Shown here piece by piece: positions 23,944 through 37,271 of a DNA stretch of 64,000 nt (its first letter is position 1; each line of letters begins with the position of its first letter). The notes below the pieces were generated by a model, which saw only the letters and a program-made list of their open reading frames with translations, had not been told where the DNA came from and did not search any database. The stretch comes from Lactarius indigo (Eukaryota; Basidiomycota; Agaricomycetes; Russulales; Russulaceae), in contig JAFKAC010000062.1 of the NCBI GenBank assembly GCA_025766275.1, positions 186,001 to 250,000 on the forward strand. Reading direction: 5' to 3'. The translations under genes and the position numbers were made by a program.

Positions 23944-26676
23944 ATGGCTCCATACGATGACTGGAATAAACTTGACGAAGAGGAAGAGGATGAGCTACAA
24001 GACAATTCGGTGCGCGCCGCTTCTTCTTATCTCCAGTGCCAGCTAACCCTCGGCACCAATCATAGTATTTCGAGAAAAATCACGATGTCATCTTGTTTGC
24101 TATAGACTGCTCACGATCCATGCTTGCCCTTCGTGACGACCCAGATTTTGAAGACGCAAAGACGTCCCATTTCCTTGGCGCTCTTAACGCTGCCGTTCAG
24201 ATACAGAAGAGAAAGGTCATTGTAGGACCTTACGATTCCGTTGGGGTCATGTTCTATAACACCGTGCGCTTCTCTCGCTCATACTCCTCGCGCGTGTTCC
24301 GACAATAGGGGCTCTGCAGACTCGTAGGAACGAGAGCGGTCCCGGCTCAGAGATCAAGAAGGGGACATACGTCTACCAACCGACGTCTGTCATCAATGCA
24401 CCCAATATCCTTGACCTCAATCAGCTCATCAACGGTTTGCCTTTGCCCGCTTTCGCCAATGATTTTACCCCCCTGATCCCCTACCCTCAGAGGCGCGCGA
24501 CAATCCAGATCTTCTCAGCGAAGAGTATCCGCCAACAGATAAGCATATCCCTGTCGGAGACTTATTCACCAGCTGCAACTGGATCCTACGTGATGGGTAT
24601 GTTGACTTCAAACATTGCTGCTACGCTATGTTGAGTAACGTGGACCCCAGGGCCCCAAAATCAGCATCAAAGCGTGTCTTCCTAATCACAGATAACGATG
24701 ACCCACACCCGGGCCTACATAACCCTCGACTGATAACCTCCGCACGAACAACGCTCACCGTAAGTACATGCCTTTCGCCTCGTAGGCAGCGTCATCACTA
24801 CATAGAGCTGAGGGTGTTTTATGTAGGATTTGTTGCAGGCCGGTGTGACGGTCGAACCGTTCTTCATCACTTCTGACGATAAGTCCTTCAATCAACATAA
24901 ATTCTGGACTGTGCGCCCTCTTTGGTTATTCTTCGCAACAAAAGTGTTGAGGCGTGTCGGGTAGAACGTTCTTGTCACGGATGCCTCGTCCGAAGATGAC
25001 TCTGACTCTCTTCCGCCATCCCTCTCTATCAATCGCATCGAGGAATTGCTCGACCAGATGCGGTTTTACGAGAGCACAAAGCGGGCGCTGTTCAGCATTC
25101 CATTCGAAGTTGTAGGGGGTCTCGTCATCGGGATCAAGGGGTACGGGCTAGTAAGTGAGCAAAAGAGGGGAGCGTACAAGTATTTCGTGGATCTAGGGGA
25201 CAAAATGGAGGTCGTTGAGAGCCGGACGACGTATGTCGATGAGGTCTGTACGCATTCTCTTGCTTTGTTCGGGTCTCTGTCATTCCGATCACATCGCACA
25301 GGAGCAAGAGGCGGAGGTCGACAAAGGCGGCGTACAGTTTGGAATGACACTAGGCGCGACAGTAGAAGACGAGGACACCGAAGAGCACGGGTTTGGAACA
25401 CGCTCCGTGGGTATTGGTCGACGGGTGAGTACAATCGTTCCCCCATACTTTCTTCCATTTCCTTATGAGTCCTGACGAATATCCTTTCCTTACCCTTAGG
25501 TCTTCTACACGGGAGATGAAGTGCGCTCTTTCCGCACTCTAGACCTCGAGCCTGGCCTCAAGCTCCTCGGTTTCAAAGATCGCTCCGAGCTCGCCTTCGA
25601 GGACAACGTCCGACACTCAATCTTCATTTACCCGGACGAGGACGCGTATGCTGGCAGCCGGCGCACGTTCGCTGCTTTGTTATCCTCAATGGTTAAAAAA
25701 GGTAAAATTGGGATCGTGCGGGCGCTGACACGGAGAAATGCTTCGCTGGCGTTCTGTGCGCTACTACCACAGGAGGAAAGCCAAGGAGAAATGTGGGCTG
25801 AGCCCAGTGGATTCCATCTAATTCCCCTACCTTTTGCGGATGATATTCGCGCTGCTCCGATAGAAGAGGGCTTTCGAGGTGGGCTACACCATCCCATCCC
25901 CTTCGCAATATCTCTTGGCTAAGCGGTGGCGCGGACGGTCACAGCCGGTAAAGAGCTTGTTGACGCTGCGAGAGCATTGATTTCCAAGCTCGCGCTCAGG
26001 AACGGTACTTACCCGCCCGATTCCTATCCTAACCCCGGTAGGTTCATTCCCGCCCTTGCCGGGCGCCGCCTGACGCGCACCGCGACGTCAGCATTGGCCT
26101 TTCACTACGCGCAGCTCGAAGCAACTGCATTCCGCGAGGAGTTCGATGTCGCTTCGTTCGAGGACAATACGCTGCCAAAGAATAACACGATTCACAAGAA
26201 GGCAGGCCCGTTGATCAAGGAGTGGAGGAAGCTTCTACAGAGCGACGAGAGCGCCAATGCCGTCATCGTTGAGGCCGGTTCGAAACGCAAGGCGGTAAGT
26301 CCGCCTTGGTTGTTTTTTTTTGTTTGGATTGACTGCGAGGGTGCTGTTCGGACTGATGGATAATTCGCAGGACGTCAGCCTTCCAGAAGCGGAGGTTCGC
26401 AGCCGTTACGAGACCGGTGCCCTGACGCAGGTGCGTGTTGTGTATATGTGCCGGACCTTCAGCGCTTGATTGAGCTCTCGATTCCCACCACTGTGACCTG
26501 GCATCAGCTGCGTGTTGATCAGATGAAGGTGCGCCGCCGCCACTTTTAGCCCCTCATACGTGATTTAGGTGACGCGTGGCATGTAGGACTTCCTAAAAAG
26601 CAAGAGCTTGGCACTGTCTGGAAAAAAGGCTGACCTTGCAGGGCGTATCGCCGAGTGGTTGGATGAACATCCCTGA
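23944..26676 (+). CDS. ku70: Ku70, DNA end-binding subunit of the Ku heterodimer
   Basis: Fourteen exons (23944-24009, 24066-24263, 24320-24434, 24491-24596, 24651-24759, 24827-24910, 24965-25243, 25302-25424, 25500-25878, 25924-26037, 26092-26294, 26371-26430, 26475-26528, 26587-26676) join in frame to 659 codons. An acidic N-terminus precedes the von Willebrand A-like domain (DVILFAIDCSRSM). The beta-barrel core follows (GLVIGIKGYGLV, VFYTGDEVRSF, KIGIVRALTRRNASLAFCALLP), then the Ku C-terminal arm (ALAFHYAQLEATAF) and a C-terminal SAP domain (QLRVDQMKDFLKSKSLALSG). Ku70 with Ku80 rings broken DNA ends in the nucleus, recruits the end-joining machinery and protects telomeres. Size, domain order and frame all look functional. 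Confidence 0.95.
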
Positions 26677-29342
26677 TGGAGGTCACTGCGGTTGACAGTG
26701 CATAGCCGCTAGGGCTTGTACAAATCCTGCGTGGTCGAAGTGACGTCGTCATACTGTAGAATCGAAGCCTCGATCAGTTGCCGTATACTGTATCACCCTC
26801 TTCCCTCCCTCTTTGTCCATTTTCTATTTTAAGACGATAAGATGACTTGTATCCCAGTTGGCGCCACCCTGTTTTTTTCAGATGGAAATCATCATCGATA
26901 TCCCGTAAGTGCTGTAGTCCAACTTGACATGATAACATCTTGCACCAAAAACTCCGCCACCCCCTTGAACCTTGAGTCGGCCGACCGCAAATCGCCCCAT
27001 GTGAAACACTTTCAAGCAAGGGGCATGCGGTGGCAGTTTCAGTCTAACCAGTCTCGAGGCCCTTTTTTTACACGCCGTAGCCGAAGCCACCCAGTGGTCC
27101 GGGTCAAAGGTGGAGCGAGCCAGACTCGGAGTCGTTACGCGCAGCCGATGCAAACCCAGAGCAGGAGATATTGGACGCCACTAGAGCCCAACAGCAATGC
27201 TGTAAGCGCTGAACGAAGGCCATTGTTAATAAGCCGTACCAGTGGGTGGGCTGTGCATTCTAGGCTTTCCAAGCCGTCCCACACCCCTCCAGCTCGATCC
27301 AGTTTTGGTCCGAGCCGCATACACACGAGGGCCTCAGATACGGATGACGAGAACCCATGAGGCTGTGCATCACCTCATCGCCAGTATTTCGGGTTCCTCG
27401 AAGCCGGCCTCAACGCTGAGCGATAGTGGTAGCGTAACGTAAGCAGCGCTCTCGAACGGAAAGGAGCGAGAGTGAATCCGGTGAAGAGTGACGGCGTTGC
27501 GGTATGTCCATCCTGACTTGGCCTCATCGTCACGGTTTACTGGCACGGCACCCGCAGGCGCGCTCTCAGGCTTTCCGTCCCCGACCACCTAACGCCCCTT
27601 CTTCAGGGGTAGTTCTGTCCCACTAAATCGGTATTCCGCCCAAGATTCCGCTCCTGTGAAGCGACCGACTTCTACTGGATCTCCCTCGTGCACGCGTGCA
27701 ACTTGAATCGCTACTATGTATAAGATTCCCTCGGCTAAGGTGATAGGGGCCAAATAGACTCAAGTCAGACAGAGTTTATGGCACCAGGCTCTTTTGTATT
27801 TTTTGGCTTTGTTGTTTGTTCGACGGCTTCTCGCGCGCGTAATACGCCAGCCATTATCGTGATTAGAACGCAAAAGAAAAAAAAAATCCTGCAAAAAATA
27901 AATGACGATTCACATTCCCCTACTTCACGACCTGAAACTTCGTCGGGAGTTTTTTTCTGCGTTTCTTTCTGGGACTCCGGAGGGAAAATATCCCCGGGGT
28001 CCCTTGCACGCGCACCTTCTGCCCTTTCGTATACCCCCTTCCCCCCTCTTCTAACAACACTTTTGTGGATCAGATTAACGCTCTCCAGTTTGTACCCCGG
28101 GGACGCGCCTTGTCCGCGTGGCCGTGGCGTCCGCCGCGGCGCCCTGGGCAGGGCCCCACGAAGGGGATAGGCTGAACCTAGCCCGCCACAGAACAAGCCC
28201 ACCATTTCTTCAGGCCCGTCCCTGTCTGTCAGACAGGCTCCTCATTCACACGGGGGCCCAGCTGCCGCCGCACGAGTAGAAGTTCTACCCCTTACGTACG
28301 TACGTTAGGGCGTGAGGACGCGCGAAGAAGCCAGAGGGGGGGTCAGCCAGCCTAGCCCCCAGAGGTAAACTGGGGCCCGGGTTTTCTGGGCGCGCTACTG
28401 CACCCATGCTAAAATCACGGAACAGGAATGTGCGCAAGGGGGAGAGGGGCCAAAGGCGGACAAAACGAAACGTAGTATATAGCTGCCCTCCAACTTTAAT
28501 GTGATGGCCTTGGGCGCAAGTGCGTCGTTTTTCTCCGCTACCAGACTCGGAGAACGCTCCTGACCAAACTGGCACTCGAATGCCACTCGAGATCCGTTAC
28601 AGTAAGGCCCGGGCCATCACGCATCATGATGTCGTTCTGTGATCACTAGAACAGTAAACGCCCATTTACTGGTCCTATCATCGCGAGAATTAGACCAGAA
28701 TCGTGCCGTCCCATGCCGTATAGTGTGCGCATATGACATACTGTATTCTTACTCACTGGCAATACACTGACCAATGTACTGTAGTGCCGGGATGTCGGAT
28801 ATGACTTTACGGCAGCGGGACAAAACAAACAAGCTCTATCAGTCGACCCTCTCTGGGATTGTAACCTTACGTAGATTAATTCGAGAGATATGAGAATTCG
28901 CTGCGGGACTTGAAAGCTCTTGTACTCAGAACGTAGATCGGACGAGTTCGGAGAAAGCGGTTGGGCGTACGGTATTGTAATAGATACGAGTGAGATTGTA
29001 CGACTGTCAATAAAATAATCGAGGTTTGCCACTCTCAGCCGATTTAGACGACTCTATTCGATGTCCCGTCTGAGTACTCAAAGATGTTCCGCCTCCTTCA
29101 CTTCTACGTACTACTATTACCCTGATCGAGTCGTGCTTGGGATAATTTAATGAGGCGAGAGAGAAAAAAAATTAAAAAAGAGCGCCGGGAGTATTTCCTC
29201 AAACAAGCCCCCGAAGGTTCGAGGGGGGAGGGGGGAGTTCACAATCCGGGATATTCGGCGGCACGGAGCCCTCGTAACCCTGAGTCAGTTTACTCTGAAC
29301 GCAACATGAATGTGAGCGAAGCCGAGGGTGATACAAGGGAAT
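26677..29342. other. Spacer between Ku70 and the phosphate transporter; no gene called
   Basis: These 2.7 kb hold the 3' ends of two converging genes. Around 26860-27600 there are splice-like signals and partly overlapping frames on both strands (for instance a 172-codon plus frame at 26842-27360), but no frame shows a recognisable motif, so a small unknown gene is possible and unproven. A GC-rich block lies at 28080-28420 with a TACGTACGTACG palindromic run near 28296. TACTGTA/TACAGTA motifs cluster at 26750-28790. Confidence 0.4.
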
Positions 29343-32300
29343 TTAAAAAAAAGAAAATACACACCCGACAAGTTTCATCAGCGCATAGCCAAGCGATGCG
29401 ACCACCTAACATAGTACGATACGATTAGTGTGCTGTATAGCGAGGACGATGGCTGGGAAAGGGCCGTACCAGGGCGGCGATGATACTTGCTGGCACGCCG
29501 TTCTTCAAGAAATCGACGTTCGTCAAATACAGCTGCCCCATCTCGTCCTCCTGAGTTGCTCTGGTATCCAACAAGGGCTCTGGTCGTTAGCGCCAATGTC
29601 GAGCAAAGCAAAGCAAAGCAAAGACTTACGCAGTCTGGTTCGGGAAGCCCGAGACCGGCATACCCATCCCCGTGGAACAGACGAGCCCGGTGATGAAAAT
29701 GAGTAGGTTCGCCTGGTTACCCGGGAGACTGCTCCCAACAGCCTTGGCGATGGGGACCAGGAGCACGCTTGCTATCGTATGGCTGATGAACGTTGAGACG
29801 ACCTACGGACAATACGTCGGTGGGAAGGTGCAAGAGGGGGACAGGTACGGGACATGACTTACGAGGACAACGGTCGTGAGCACCAAGACGACACCGAATT
29901 CGGTTCGGTTGCCGATTAGCCCACGGATAAAAATGTCCATCTTGTCCAGCAAGCCGCTCGACGTGACCCCCTTGCCTAGCGCTATACCACCCATGGCAAG
30001 GAAAACGACCGACCACAAGAACTGTTCAAAGTCGTCCTGCCCACACAAAAAAAAAAAAAAACAAAAAATTCAGTACATGAGGTTAGGCAAACGCAAGCTA
30101 ACGTCCCCCCCCACCTTCTTGAGTATGCCCGTTCCGAAAAACGCGACGATAGGAATGACGGCGATGACACCCATATCACCAATCCAATCCTTGATGGCAT
30201 GTCCAAAGACCCAGAGGGTGATAGTGATGATACATACGAAAGTTACCCACCACTGCTTCCAGGTGAAGTGATCGCGTGTCGGACGGATGTTCTTGATCTC
30301 GAGGCTGCCGTCTCCTGTAGGCAAGCGCGATGGGCGATAGGACACCAACAGCAGCAACCAGACGAGCACGATCGAAACGCCAGAGACTGGAAGCGCGACC
30401 ATGAACCAGCGGCCCCAATCAAGCGGGGGGACCATTTCGCCCAGTGCGATCAGGTTCTGGGGCGACGAAATAGGGGACGACTGTCCGCCAATGTTGGCTG
30501 CCAGCGCGATCGCAAGCTGTGCGGAACGAGGGGGGGGGATCGAGGTTTGAGCAAGATCCAAAACAACAATAATGTGGGAAAGGAAGTACTCACGACGAGG
30601 CAGGGTCCAAAAGACGCTTTTGGTGGAAGAGTCCGTAAGATTGGCTACGATAAGCGGGGGTTGTCAGCGTGCGAAAAGTGAATGAAAAACCTAGGGGGCT
30701 TGGACGCACCCGCACGAGCGTGAAGCAGAGAGTAGGGGCGGCAACATTACTTGGGAATGAAGAAACAAGGTTAGAACGCGGAGCTAATGGGAGAGCGCCG
30801 AACCTGTAATGTAACTCACCTGATCCACATGCTGGCGAAACATGCGACACCCATGACGGCGAGCAGCACGACACTGGGGCGTGTACCGGCCAAACTTAGC
30901 ACGCGCGTGATCAACACACGGTCGATGTTCGTCTTGGAAAGTGCGGCAGCAATTGTAAAGCCCCCGATGAGGAGCATAATGGTTGGTGAGAACATCACGG
31001 AGAAGATCCAGCTACGACGTCTATGAGTACGGGGCCATTTGGCCATGAGGAAGATGCACTCACGAAGTTGCATCCGAAGGGCTCAAGCGCGCCTTTGTCT
31101 TCGGGTCCCGGATCACCCGCAACCAGATCAATAACGCAGGAATCATTGTCGAAGTCACGAACAGCGGTATCGCCTTCCAGATTATCGGACATCAGCGCGG
31201 GAAAGGGGGAGAAAGGAGAAGGGGGAAAGAAACCCAACGAACCTCGGTGGCCCACAAGAGGGTGGCAAATACAAGAATAGCAAAACATCGATTCGCTTCC
31301 TCTCCTTCGACGGCCTGCACGTTCAATAGGATGGCGAAGACAAGCGCAGAAAGGATGACCCATGCTTTGCGTCTGCTGAGACGAACACGTCCGACGCGCG
31401 TGCGAACCTCAAAGGCCTTCTCTGCCGTAGTGTCCACTGGCGCACCAAGCGGGGTCCCATTTTCGCCGCGTCGTTCGCGTCCAATCATTTGTCTCCATAC
31501 GGTGTCGCGTTCCCACGCAATATGTTCGCGTAGGTGAAGTTTAAGGTACCGTTGCGCCGCTGCGGTGTCACCTAATGTAACACATTTGGCATACAGTTGC
31601 AGCAACTGGGACTGTGCATCGGCGATCCTTGCGCGGGACGCCTGGTCAAAGGGAGGCGTAGGCTCGAGGATGTCATGCAGGTAATGCGCTTGGAGCTATA
31701 GGCAATCGATCAGACGCGATCAATTAGCGGCGGACCAATACTGCATACCGAGCTTTCTGTGACTTTGTCGTATCTACCAAACATAGTTAGTGATATAGAA
31801 CACCGGTATGCAGGAAATGACCTACTTCTTCAGGACTTTGCGGAATCCCGAATAGTTCAGCTCGACGTAAGAGCGCAGGGCGCTCACTTGAACGTACAAG
31901 TTCGTGATTCGACGCTTGAATAGTAGTTGCGTATCTGTCGCGAAGTTTTTCTTCGAAGTCCAGATCGTTTCACCCGCTACCGGCGTGTGAGGGGAGCCCA
32001 ATGAGGCGATACTACTACGAAGCTTATTCGCGAGCCCGCGCACTCTACCCGCGGGTGATCTGCTACGCCCGAGGCTCCCCCCGTTTCCGGCACCAGTTCT
32101 ACTATCACTTGGTTGTGAAATAGGTTCTTCCCCCTCTGGAACAGGCTCAGGGAATATATGGCCTAGGGGCAAACGGAAGGAAGGGAGCGAGGCCTCAAGG
32201 TCAAGGTTATCCTCCGTGGAAGATATACTGACGCGGCGGGTTCTCGATGTGTGTGCTTCCCTGGAGTGACTAGCTATCCGATAGTCAGCCGGAGAACGGA

Positions 32301-33201
32301 CGAAGAAGGTAGCTATAAATGTGTGAAACTCAGAGAGGCAAGGCAAATGCCCATATCCCCAAATGTACAGATGGCACCCAAGTTGGCCATGGTGTACCTA
32401 TGTTGCACGTCACCGACACGATGTGGGAGTAATCCCCATCCCCACCGTGACAGGCGAAGAACTAAGGCCGAGGGCCGAGGAGGGCACTCAGCCCATGATG
32501 CACGCCATCCGGGGCCAGGCAAGTGGGATGGCTAACCCCCTTGGCCCCGCCATTTTCGAAGTAGTAAACATTGGCGAGAAGTGTTTACCCACCTCCCTGA
32601 GAAATGGCACGGACTGCAGAGGTGGATGCCCGCCTCTTGCGCCTCGAGGAAGTTGGGTCCTGGCTCCGCTCGGTGCTGTGCCAGTCATCCTCGTCATCGT
32701 CATCGTCTTCATCCCACTGACTCTCCCCGTAAAACCGACCGGCCAACATCCCAATTTCATCTTGTTCCTTCACAAGTCCTTCAAGTTCGGAGAGTTCTTC
32801 GAGCAATTGAGTTTCCTGAAGCGCATAAAAAGACGAGATTTTGCGCAGCTCGGCATCTAAGAGGGGCCTGAAAATTGCATCGGTGTCCTGAAACGGTGTC
32901 ACTTGGTCAACCAAGGAAGTTCGCTCTGTTGCAGACTCGATGTCGTGAGAGTGGACCAAGGCTTCATGTTTTTGCTTTTCCAAGTGGTAAATGTATTTCT
33001 TGAGGGCGTCGTATCTAGTCGGAGGGGTTTGTAAACACAGGAAATGCGAGGCCCTCGTGCCGCTCCGTAATCAGACACGCACGCAATGTATTCGTCCAAC
33101 CATTCCACCTGAGCATTGAACTTGAGAGAGGAGCTGACGAAAGACTGCGATGTAGCTCAAGGCGCCCACGTAATGTGGACGGACACATACCCGAATTTCA
33201 T
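29343..33201 (-). CDS. SPX-domain low-affinity phosphate transporter (Pho91/Pho87-90 type)
   Basis: The protein starts MKFGSSLKFNAQVEW, a canonical SPX start, after a first coding exon of only 11 nt (33201-33191) and a second at 33133-33083. SPX continues at 33014 to about 32590 (YDALKKYIYHLEKQ) with a poly-Asp/Glu stretch, and at about 32270-31825 (NLYVQVSALRSYVELNYSGFRKVLKK). The C-terminal half is an SLC13-like permease with many hydrophobic segments (MFSPTIMLLIGGFTIAAALS, AANIGGQSSPISSPQN, GMPVSGFPNQTA). The last exons are 30516-30115, 30036-29863, 29812-29630, 29560-29470 and 29405-29343. SPX domains sense inositol pyrophosphates. Yeast relatives move phosphate at the plasma membrane (Pho87/90) or out of the vacuole (Pho91); which applies here is not clear. 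The splicing between about 32590 and 32270 is unresolved. Confidence 0.9.
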
Positions 33202-36200
33202 GGCAAATTTGTGGGTATCGAGACTCGGTTGTGCGACCTGGCTGCGGAGTTGCGTTAGGGGTATCTGTTCCTCCTCGACGTGTTGCCGCGCTCCGTGGGT
33301 GGTGCTAGCGGTTGGTTCTGAGGAACCGAACAAATTGGAAAGGAAGGAAAACAGGGTCGACGAGGGGGTGTCGTTAACGAGGGGTAAACCGCCTCGGGTT
33401 GGCTGCCAGATTAGCTCTTTTCCTCTCGACCACCTGAGCGAGCTGGCCCTGCGGTTCGGAGTCGGAGTGACTATATGCGTAGGGTTAGGGGTCCGGTCCG
33501 CTACCCGCCAACACTCGACTCGAAGGGGCCAGATCGTCTTTGCTCCCGCTATGTGCAAGACTTCCCTCCCTATTCCAGGACCAACACATCGCCACCCATC
33601 TCAGCTTCGTGTACGTTTCGTTTCTATGGCTGCCACCACCCTGAATTTCTCTGTCAGGTCCGTTTCGTAATTATTGTAATTTTATTTTACATGTCGACCA
33701 AGATGTCGGCCCAAATCCATAACAAAATATGTAATCACATTCCCTTTTTTTCTTTCTTGGTTTTACCCTGCGAGCCCTCTTTTTTTTGAATCCGAATTTA
33801 TATTCCCCGTCTAGGACTCTGGTACAGCCCTTGTGTTTTACTGAGCTTAGGCCCTTACCGTAATTCACGCTAGAAGGATGTGTGCGAATATCTCCACCAC
33901 TAAGCGCTGAGGCGTTACAGAATCTGCAAACACTGTGTCAATACAGACGGTGTTCTCGACCTCAACAGAACCTACTTGTAGTCATGCCAAATCCACTCGA
34001 GCCCGTCAACTCCTTCGGTCGATGTCCCTCTCGTGCCACCGCCGCAAATGGTCCCGAACAAGCCAACCCGCTCAATAATCAACGCAGATCCAACGTTGAA
34101 TCATTCTGACGCCATCATGAGTACCATTCTGGTCACAGGAACATAGACACGCTGGCATGAAGATGTCATTACAATATGTACCATGTTTGCCTATTCGTCT
34201 AACCGAACGCTACTTTCCGGTCGTCGCCGCGTCCGTGATTTTACCCATCACACGCAGCTGTCATTTTACCTATATAGTTCTCCCCCCTGGGCGAATAGGT
34301 CAGACCTTCGTTCGAGGTCAGACCTTGGAATCTAGAACCCACCCTCCTGGGAACCACGTTCGCATAACGGCCGCCGCTACTGTGATTCATCTGCCATGAA
34401 CCCTTTTTTTTAACAAAAAAAAGCAAAACTCGGAACTTGTACTCGTGTTCTGGCTTCTGGTGTCGGTTTTTACCTAAGTTAATCGCTCTTTGGGAGGCAA
34501 CGGTGACCGACCAGGAGGCGGTTCGCGCAGCAGTGATGCGCTTCTGTTGTTCGCTAGAACCAACGACACCGAGCATCAGCTATTGGACCAGAGTAGTTTC
34601 CTGCGCGGCGCTGAGGGGTGTCATTACGGCGTGAATGCGCTAGCGCTTTGGTGGTTGGCCTGGTACCATATTATACCTCTTGACAGAACCCTTTTCGAAA
34701 ATTTGGGGGTGGCTCAATAATCGCAAGCAAACCCGCAACATCCCGCTTTCCTAAGATAGGGCGCGACGGCAACCCAGGCGGGTCTGATGACTTAAACTTC
34801 GTACCGTGATGGGCAGGCGCTAGGAGCGTGCAGAACTATTTTCCAAGTCAGAACGGGCCCCCAAGAATCGTGCTCCTGGGCCCCTCTTTCTTTTATGAGC
34901 GGGTTCTGGTATCGTGGGCGAGAAAGCACCCCAATCCACGCAAACGCTGGGAGGGCGGGACGCCCGCGCCAACTCTCTTTTCTTTTTTTTTAAAAACCCA
35001 TTCCCAAAGAACATCTGAGGAACGATCACGTCCAAACATTCCTAATGTGAGCTGCGGTGGTGCAGCTCTGCCTGGAAGCTGTCAGCTAATCTCCCACTTA
35101 GCTGCGATCGCATATGCTCGTAGACGAGAGAGAGGGACGTGACGTCTAAAGTCGGCAATGAGTTGGCATGGACCCCTGAGTCAAGTTCCCTCGAATATTT
35201 AGAGTTGGCCAGGTTCTTGACTTATGTATTATTGTGTGAGAATTTTCTCTACTTAGCTTGATTTGAAACCAATTAATTGCCTCGAAGACGACACCTGGCA
35301 CAATCTACGTTCAACGACAACGACCCAGAAGTTCAGGGAATTATTAAGTCGGCCGAGTTGGTGGGAAAGGGGGAGGTGGGAGGACGAAGGGAGGGGGAGG
35401 AAGAAAGAAAGAAAGAAAGAAATATGTTCTACAAATGGCCGATCACCCTTGCTCATCGATCATCATCTGATCACCATCTAATACTCGATTCATTTTCCAA
35501 CTCAACCCTCTTCCTAAGTTACTATGACTGGAGACTTGCGGCCGTGCCGAGCTTCTGCGCTTCCGCTGTACGTATACGTATGCGGAGGGAATCCGGCTCT
35601 TCTTCTCCCGGATGTCGTCAGGTGTCGTCCGAGGTCGACGGGGCTTCATGCTCGCCCGTCGAAATATGGAAACTCGGGGACACGCGATTGGCAGCCCCAT
35701 CACACATCTTCCCTCTCCCAGTCGGGTCCATCGCGTCCCCGGGGCCACAAATTATGTCATTCAGCGTGCCCGAGGCGGCGTGCTCTCTCACCACGCCTTC
35801 CAACCGTGACACGGCCGAGGTCTGCTGACCCCCCATCCAGCCCCTAGAAGAAGTAACGCGAATGCGCGCGCGAGCCGCGTGCGCGCTGGAGGTGGGGGAG
35901 AGGGGGAGGGCTGGACCCCAACATCACGGACGTAATCTATCCTTTCCCAGGCCCCCAGCCAGCGAAACTGTTTCACGTAGCGTTCTGTGGGAGAACGTGT
36001 TCGATGTGTCAAGAGGACTGGGACGGGACCAAAACCCACTCGAGTGCACCTTCTAGCCGTGTTAGGCCCCGCTCCTCCTCCGCGGACCCCATAGCACCAA
36101 GTCAGCCCCAGGATTTTATCTGTTTTATTTATTCCCACCACGTGCGTCACGCACGATACATGCAAGGAGCCAGGTGGCGAGGGATCAACCGGGGGAGGAC

Positions 36201-37271
36201 AAACCGAGGAAACTCTTTGGGATAGAAAGTGGGAGCGCACTTGCCATCTCGGTCATTCATTTTTGCACCCTGACGCCCCTCCCTCCACCTTCCTTTTCTC
36301 AGGAGCCACTTACCTTACTCAAAACGCCCAAATTTGGTGACGGAAAGAAAAAAGAAAAAAAAAAAAACACGGGGCCCTCCCAAGACGACGCTTCCTGCCA
36401 AAAGCAAGTTTTTAATACAACACTATTGAGGTTCCTGCGTGCCAGGCAGGCGGGTTTGGCGCTGCCGAGAACTTTGTCTGTTCGGATGCTGGTGCCTGTT
36501 GAGACGCCCAAAGCTAAGCTCCGGATGTGGCAAATAAAAACTATTTAGAAGGCTCGTCGGAGTCAGCGCAAACGCGGCAAGTTTCTAGATTTTTATTTTT
36601 ATTTTGGGTTTCTTGGGGCAGAAGAATGACGCGAGACGAGAGGGACGGTGAGTGTTCGAACAAGGGGTGAAAACCCAGCCGTGATCGCCCTGTCTACTCT
36701 CATTTGCTAACGCTATGGGCCCCTTGGGTTCATGAGAGAGCATGTGCCCAGGTGTGGGAAGTTCCATGGAGGCTTTTGAACAACCAGATGACATAGCTTG
36801 ACATTGTTGAGACCAAAAGCTAAAGTTTCACATTTATGAGATAGTCGTGGGGGCGGGTAATTAGATTTGTCCACCTCGAGTACACCACGAGTTTTGACAG
36901 AGAAGGAACAAGCACCGATCACGAAGTCGAAGGGATGCTCCCAAGAGATCGGATTATTGAGCGTCTAAACACTGGAAAACCCCGCCGAGTCTCCGACATG
37001 AATTTTGGGCGTGTTCGCATCGCTGTCAATTGGAACAAATGGCTGTTGCAGGTATAGGAGAGGGGGGGGGGGGTCCTAATTGTAACAGAAAAAAAAATTA
37101 CAGTAACAGTACGAAAGCAAATCCGATAGCAGGATGTGAGCGAGAAAGAGTATTCTAAAAATGGAAGATTGAATGTTGCTTACAAGCGTTTTAACGCAGA
37201 GGATATTGTTATGATTGGGAGGGGAGGATTCCGAGTGTCTTAAAAAATATGGAAGAAGAAACAAGACTTCT
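33202..37271. other. Long intergenic region; no gene called
   Basis: About 4 kb separate two minus-strand genes. An open minus frame (33558-33199) leads without a stop into the SPX start codon, so it is probably leader but could encode an N-terminal extension. Frames up to 184 codons elsewhere (such as 35277-35828) have low complexity or no motif. A GAAA microsatellite lies at about 35400-35425, and homopolymer tracts are common. The region must carry the transporter promoter and the APSES gene terminator. Confidence 0.4.

Noticed and set aside
29600..29626. AGCAA tandem run as a possible regulatory repeat
   Set aside because: A short microsatellite inside an intron of the phosphate transporter; no reason to assign a function.
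33116..33670. 184-codon plus-strand frame
   Set aside because: Antisense to the SPX leader and first exons; composition and lack of motifs mark it as a shadow.
35277..35828. 183-codon plus-strand frame
   Set aside because: Low-complexity Glu/Arg/Lys run from a GAAA microsatellite followed by unremarkable sequence.
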